Source: Actinomycetota bacterium
Lineage (GTDB): Bacteria > Actinomycetota > Geothermincolia > Fen-727 > Anoxymicrobiaceae
Direction of reading: 5' to 3'
NCBI GenBank assembly: GCA_003154635.1
Contig: PMDX01000056.1
Location: 471-9,356 of the forward strand
DNA length: 8,886 nucleotides
This document shows positions 5,634 to 8,886 of the stretch, piece by piece (position 1 is the stretch's first letter; every line of letters begins with the position of its first letter). The position numbers and the translations under genes were made by a program. Below the pieces are notes generated by a model. That model was not told where the DNA came from. It saw nothing but the letters and a program-made list of their open reading frames with translations, and ran no database searches.

Positions 5634-6797
5634 ATGGACTTTTCTTTCACCGAGGAACAGGAGCTCATGCGCGCGACGGTACGCGAGTTCTGCGAGAAAG
5701 AGATCACCAGCGAGAAGATACGCGAGTGGGAAGAGACCCGCGACTTCATGCCGCCGGAGGTCTGGGACAAGGCGGCCGCAATGGGACTGTTCGCGGCCTC
5801 CATCCCCGAGGAGTACGGCGGCGAATCCGCCGACATGGTAACCGCCATGGTGGGCTTCGAGGAGATATCAAAGGCGTCCACGGCAGTGGCTCTCGGCGTC
5901 GGTGCCACCATCGGCTTCGGGACCCGGCCAATCCTGGAGCTCGGCAACGAGGAGCAGAAGCGCGAGTTTCTGCCGCGGATAGCGGAGGGGAAACTCAAGT
6001 TCGCCCTGGCGCTCACCGAGCCGGCGGGCGGCACGGATATCCTTGGCGCAATCTCCACCTACGCCGATACCGACGGGGACGACTTTGTCATCAGCGGCCA
6101 GAAGATCTACATCACCGGCGCGCACGTGGCCGACTACCTGACGACCGTCGCCATCACCGACCGTGACAACCCCAAGCGCGCGCAGTCGCTCTCCATCATC
6201 CTTGTGCCGGCGGAAACTCCAGGCATCGATATCCGCCTGATCCCCAAGGTGAGCACACACTGCTGCGGCTCCTGCGAGATATTCTATGACAACGTGCGGG
6301 TGCCGAAGAAGAACCTGCTCGGGACGCTCAACAACGGCTGGTACGACGTGCTGGGCACGCTCAACCCCGAGCGCATCGGGGTCGCCATGATATCGGTCGG
6401 GCTCGCCGAGAAGGTGTTCGAGGAGTGCCTCGCCTACTCAAAGCAGCGCGAGGCGTTCGGCAAACCCATCGGGCAGTTCATGATAATCCAACATTACCTG
6501 GCGGACATGGCCGTCGGCATAGAGAACGCGCGCAACCTCGTCTACAAATGCGCATGGCTCGCCGACAACGGCAAACCCTATCACGTGGAAGCGACCATGG
6601 CCGGGCTCTACGCCTCCCAGATGGCGCTCGATGCCGCGACCGTGGGCATGGAGATATTCGGGGGCTACGGGGTGACCATGGAGGCCGATATCCAGCGCTA
6701 CTGGCGAGATTCGCAGCAGATGGTCTTCAGCCCGATTTCGAACGAGATGAGCAAGAACTTCATCGCGCAGTGCTACGGCCTGCCGAAGTCGTTTTAA
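5634..6797 (+). CDS. Acyl-CoA dehydrogenase, catalytic Glu apparently on helix G
   Basis: 387 residues, normal length. The start is 3 bases after the hydratase stop, indicating co-transcription and probable translational coupling. Visible landmarks are the N-terminal helical domain (FTEEQELMRATVREF), the flavin/substrate loop LTEPAGGTD (127-135), ITGAHVADYLTTVAITD in the beta domain, and REAFGKPIG and FGGYGVTMEAD in the C-terminal helical domain. In medium-chain enzymes the base is Glu in the late motif IYEGT; here that place reads VFSPIS, with Pro367 aligned to the Glu. Instead Glu246 lies in LNPER, matching LDLER of isovaleryl-CoA and LPQER of long-chain acyl-CoA dehydrogenase, both of which use that Glu. 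A branched, long or bulky acyl chain is therefore suggested. Electrons would pass from FAD to an ETF; no ETF genes are in the window. Glu371 close by is a less likely alternative base. Confidence 0.93.
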   Translation: MDFSFTEEQELMRATVREFCEKEITSEKIREWEETRDFMPPEVWDKAAAMGLFAASIPEEYGGESADMVTAMVGFEEISKASTAVALGVGATIGFGTRPILELGNEEQKREFLPRIAEGKLKFALALTEPAGGTDILGAISTYADTDGDDFVISGQKIYITGAHVADYLTTVAITDRDNPKRAQSLSIILVPAETPGIDIRLIPKVSTHCCGSCEIFYDNVRVPKKNLLGTLNNGWYDVLGTLNPERIGVAMISVGLAEKVFEECLAYSKQREAFGKPIGQFMIIQHYLADMAVGIENARNLVYKCAWLADNGKPYHVEATMAGLYASQMALDAATVGMEIFGGYGVTMEADIQRYWRDSQQMVFSPISNEMSKNFIAQCYGLPKSF

Positions 6798-6918
6798 CAG
6801 GTCCGCGAGTACCAGTTCGGCGTCAGGCGCCCTGCGGTGAAAAACCGTTGATAAAACGGCCCGACAGAACGCGGCGGTGTGCCTGACAGCGTCACCGGTA
6901 AGACAAGGGGGAGGCATC
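6798..6918 (+). other. Intergenic gap with short hairpins, no clear terminator or promoter
   Basis: The largest gap inside the cluster, 121 bases. It holds small stems such as CCGTT-GATAA-AACGG (6845-6859), an overlapping alternative CGGT/ACCG pair (6835-6838 with 6844-6847), and CGGTG/CACCG (6875-6879 with 6893-6897). None is followed by a T run, and I find no good -35/-10 pair. Read-through into the second reductase gene is the simplest view, though an RNA-processing site or a former gene boundary is possible. Confidence 0.5.
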
Positions 6919-8301
6919 ATGGGTTACGACGCGCTCTTTGAGCCGATCACTATCGGGGATGTCGAGATCAAGAACCGCATAGCAATGGCCCCTATGAACA
7001 TGGTCTACTCCAACCCGGAAGGTTACAACTCCGAACAGTGGCTGGCCTGGTACGCCGCTCGCGCGAAGGGCGGGTTCGGGCTCATCATCACGGACTGCGT
7101 GGTGGTGAACCCTTACTACTGGCGCGCCTCCGACCACGTGAACCCGCATCTCTTCACCGACGAGAGGCACGGCCGCGGGCTGGGAATGCTGGCCGACCAG
7201 ATCCATGCCTTCGGAGCAAAGACCTTTATCCAACTCAGCCCGGGCTTCGGCCGCCAGGGACACGCGTCGAGCGCCTCGCCGCACGAGCCTATCGCCGCTC
7301 CCTCCGCGATCCCCATCAAGATAGACCTTCGGAATTTCAGCAAGGGTTGGATGAGGCAGATGAAGCGGCTGTCGCCGGAGCTTGCAGAGGCCGCCGGCGC
7401 GCTGGAGGCGCTCAAGCAGATGAGCGATGAGCAGTATGCCGAGCTCGAGAGTTCGCTTATCGATTTCGTGAGGCAAACCGACCCGGAGTTGCTCAAGGTC
7501 GTCTACGGGGAAGTCCCGCGCGAGCTCGAGATCGCCGAGATAGTCTACCTCGAGGAAAAGATGGCCGAGATGTCGTTCGAAGCGCTGCGCTACGGGTTCG
7601 ACGGCGTGGAGATCCACAGTCCGCACGGCTACCTGATACACCAGTTCCTCTCGAACCGTTCGAACAAACGCACCGATGAGTACGGCGGCTCTCTGGAGAA
7701 CCGGGCGAGGTTCCTCCTGAACATCATCAGGAAGACGCGCGAGCGGATCGGGCCGGACAGGGTGCTGGGAGCCCGCTTCTCGGGCGACGAGCTCATGCCG
7801 GACGGCGCGACCAACGAGGAGATGCGCGAGTTCGTGGCGATGGCGGCAAATGCGGGCCTGAGCTACGTAGACGTCTCGCAGGGTTGCTACGAGAACCCCG
7901 GCGCCTTCGCACCCGACGGAGAGGCCGAGATGCTCAAGTACGCCCCCGGCTTCAAGGAAGCGTCGGGCGGGCTCCCGGTCGTCACCCCGACGTTCATGAC
8001 ACCCGGGACGGCCTCCGCTGCCATAAGCGAAGGCAAGACCGACATGGTGTCGCTGGGGCGCCAGGCGACCGCCGACCCGTTCTGGCCCGCGAAGGTGAAG
8101 GCCGGCCGCGAGAAGGATATAGTCAAGTGCATCAGGTGCAACCTCTGTTATATGAACCTGTTCGAGCACAAGTGGCTTCGCTGCGAGGTGAACCCGACGG
8201 CCGGATTTGAGAAGTACCTGCCGGAGCTGTGGCGGCTTAACGCGCCCGACATCAAGAAGAAGGTCGACAAGTTCATGAAGCGGGCCGAGGGGCTCTTTTG
8301 A
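6919..8301 (+). CDS. Truncated dienoyl-CoA-reductase-like FMN/4Fe-4S enoate reductase (copy 2, long cap insertion)
   Basis: 460 residues from the ATG at 6919, which has GGGGGAGG 4 bases upstream; an in-frame GTG at 6877 has no such site. It is a clear paralogue of the gene at 3486-4790, sharing KNRIAMAPMN, WYAARAKGG, IHAFGAKTFIQ, FGRQGHA and the active-site pair His233/His236 (HSPHGYL). The Fe-S motif is Cys404, Cys407, Cys410 and Cys422 with identical x2, x2, x11 spacing, and the chain again stops soon after it (38 residues), so the FAD/NAD(P)H half is missing. Between APSAIP and PRELE it has about 65 residues (135-199), rich in charged, probably helical sequence, where copy 1 has about 30. 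This segment lies where loops cap the FMN active site, so the two copies probably differ in substrate or in partner protein. The electron donor is unknown. Confidence 0.87.
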   Translation: MGYDALFEPITIGDVEIKNRIAMAPMNMVYSNPEGYNSEQWLAWYAARAKGGFGLIITDCVVVNPYYWRASDHVNPHLFTDERHGRGLGMLADQIHAFGAKTFIQLSPGFGRQGHASSASPHEPIAAPSAIPIKIDLRNFSKGWMRQMKRLSPELAEAAGALEALKQMSDEQYAELESSLIDFVRQTDPELLKVVYGEVPRELEIAEIVYLEEKMAEMSFEALRYGFDGVEIHSPHGYLIHQFLSNRSNKRTDEYGGSLENRARFLLNIIRKTRERIGPDRVLGARFSGDELMPDGATNEEMREFVAMAANAGLSYVDVSQGCYENPGAFAPDGEAEMLKYAPGFKEASGGLPVVTPTFMTPGTASAAISEGKTDMVSLGRQATADPFWPAKVKAGREKDIVKCIRCNLCYMNLFEHKWLRCEVNPTAGFEKYLPELWRLNAPDIKKKVDKFMKRAEGLF

Positions 8302-8337
8302 ACCAGGATCAAACCCGCCGGATAAGGAGGAAGTAAC

Positions 8338-8886
8338 ATGAGCAGCGTCCTGGGCGACATTCCGAGGAAGCACGCACGCCTCAACCCCGACTGGGAATGC
8401 GTGGTGTGTGAGGACGTTCGCCTGAACTGGAGGCAGTTCAACGAGCGCATCAACAGGCTGGCCAATGCCCTTGCCGGCAGGGGTGTCGAAAAAGGCACCA
8501 AGGTGGCGATCCTCGCCCTCAACTGCCACAGGTATCTCGAGATCTACTACGCCGTCGCGAAACTCGGCGCGGTCGCGGTACCGCTTAACTTCCGGCTCTC
8601 CGGCGAGGAGCTGACGTACGTAATAAACCATTCGGACGCGGTAGTGCTAATGGCCGACACAGGTTTCATGGAGGTTGCGAAAACAATCCTGCCTGGCCTG
8701 CAGAACATCAAACTACGGATCACCCTCAACAGCCCGGAGGAAGGCTGGCTCGACTACGAGGAGTTGCTCTCCACGGCGTCCGATTCCGAACCCGAAGTCG
8801 AAGTCGACGAGGACGACCTCTGCCACCTCCAGTATACGGGAGGGACCACCGGCCTCCCGAAGGGCGTCATGCTCACGCACCGCAAC
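8338..8886 (+). CDS. Acyl-CoA synthetase / AMP-dependent CoA ligase (5' part; runs off window end)
   Basis: The first 183 residues of an ANL-superfamily adenylating enzyme (about 500-560 residues when whole). The ATG lies 9 bases after AAGGAGG. The N-terminal domain shows LNWRQFNERINRLANAL, GVEKGTKVAILALNC, and the typical YYAVAKLGAVAVPLNFRLS block. The ATP-binding P-loop is at 166-176, YTGGTTGLPKG, with Gly in place of the usual Ser at the third position (YTSGTTG), a common enough variant. It is followed by VMLTHRN, at which point the window ends. It should activate a carboxylic acid to its CoA thioester through an acyl-adenylate, feeding the dehydrogenase, hydratase and aldolase-like steps encoded upstream. 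The specificity-defining half is not visible. Confidence 0.92.
   Translation, partial: MSSVLGDIPRKHARLNPDWECVVCEDVRLNWRQFNERINRLANALAGRGVEKGTKVAILALNCHRYLEIYYAVAKLGAVAVPLNFRLSGEELTYVINHSDAVVLMADTGFMEVAKTILPGLQNIKLRITLNSPEEGWLDYEELLSTASDSEPEVEVDEDDLCHLQYTGGTTGLPKGVMLTHRN

Noticed and set aside
6835..6859. Rho-independent terminator between the dehydrogenase and second reductase genes
   Set aside because: The stems have only 4-5 base pairs and are followed by AAAACGG or GGCCC, not a T run.
6877..6918. GTG at 6877 as the start of the second reductase
   Set aside because: It lacks a ribosome binding site and would add a 14-residue leader unlike the paralogue; ATG at 6919 has GGGGGAGG at good spacing and begins right at the barrel.
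3486..8301. The two reductase genes as a recent duplication or mobile repeat
   Set aside because: They are clearly paralogous, but their protein sequences differ widely and the insertions differ, so this is old divergence. No transposase, terminal repeat or target duplication is visible anywhere in the window.
6892..8631. 579-residue open frame on the minus strand
   Set aside because: It is antisense to the second reductase and the start of the CoA ligase. The composition is rich in Arg, His, Val and Leu as in GC-driven shadow frames, with no family motif.
1..8886. CRISPR array, tRNA, rRNA or insertion sequence
   Set aside because: No regularly spaced repeats, tRNA-like cloverleaf, rRNA segments or transposase motifs were seen on reading the window.

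Overview
This window is a high-GC bacterial accessory catabolic locus. A leftward regulator gene, cut by the window start, faces a rightward cluster of at least eight genes, the last cut by the window end. Genes are tightly packed, mostly 3 to 55 bases apart, with strong AAAGGAG/GGAGG ribosome binding sites. The two FMN enzymes carry four-cysteine iron-sulfur motifs, so an anaerobic or microaerobic lifestyle is likely. Gene style (high GC, frequent ATA codons, one TTG start) would fit anaerobic Actinomycetota or Desulfobacterota-type organisms, but the sequence does not settle the taxon.

Layout: (1) 1-446, minus strand, an unusual regulator with a MerR-type HTH followed by a TetR-type HTH. 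(2) 447-726, an AT-rich divergent control region with plausible back-to-back promoters, a 7+5+7 palindrome between the two -35 boxes, and a perfect 9+2+9 palindrome (643-662) resembling the acyl-CoA-responsive FadR operator of Bacillus. (3) 727-1929 and 1984-2463, a thiolase-fold protein lacking the nucleophilic cysteine and its DUF35 zinc-ribbon/OB-fold partner. (4) 2468-3481, an amidohydrolase-2 family metal enzyme. (5) 3486-4790 and 6919-8301, two paralogous Old-Yellow-Enzyme/dienoyl-CoA-reductase-like proteins that end just after the Fe-S motif and lack the FAD/NAD(P) half. (6) 4830-5630, an enoyl-CoA hydratase. (7) 5634-6797, an acyl-CoA dehydrogenase whose catalytic glutamate appears to sit on helix G, as in isovaleryl- and long-chain-CoA dehydrogenases. 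(8) 8338-end, an acyl-CoA synthetase.

How they may work together (inference): the synthetase activates a carboxylic acid, the dehydrogenase desaturates it, the hydratase adds water, and the thiolase-fold/DUF35 pair cleaves the hydroxyacyl-CoA by a retro-aldol reaction, as known for Ltp2-DUF35 in steroid side-chain degradation. Consistent with this, no 3-hydroxyacyl-CoA dehydrogenase is present in the window and the thiolase lacks its cysteine. The two truncated FMN/Fe-S reductases and the amidohydrolase would act on ring or conjugated double-bond chemistry of the same bulky substrate. The substrate cannot be read from the sequence; a cyclic, branched or steroid/terpenoid-like acid is the best guess.
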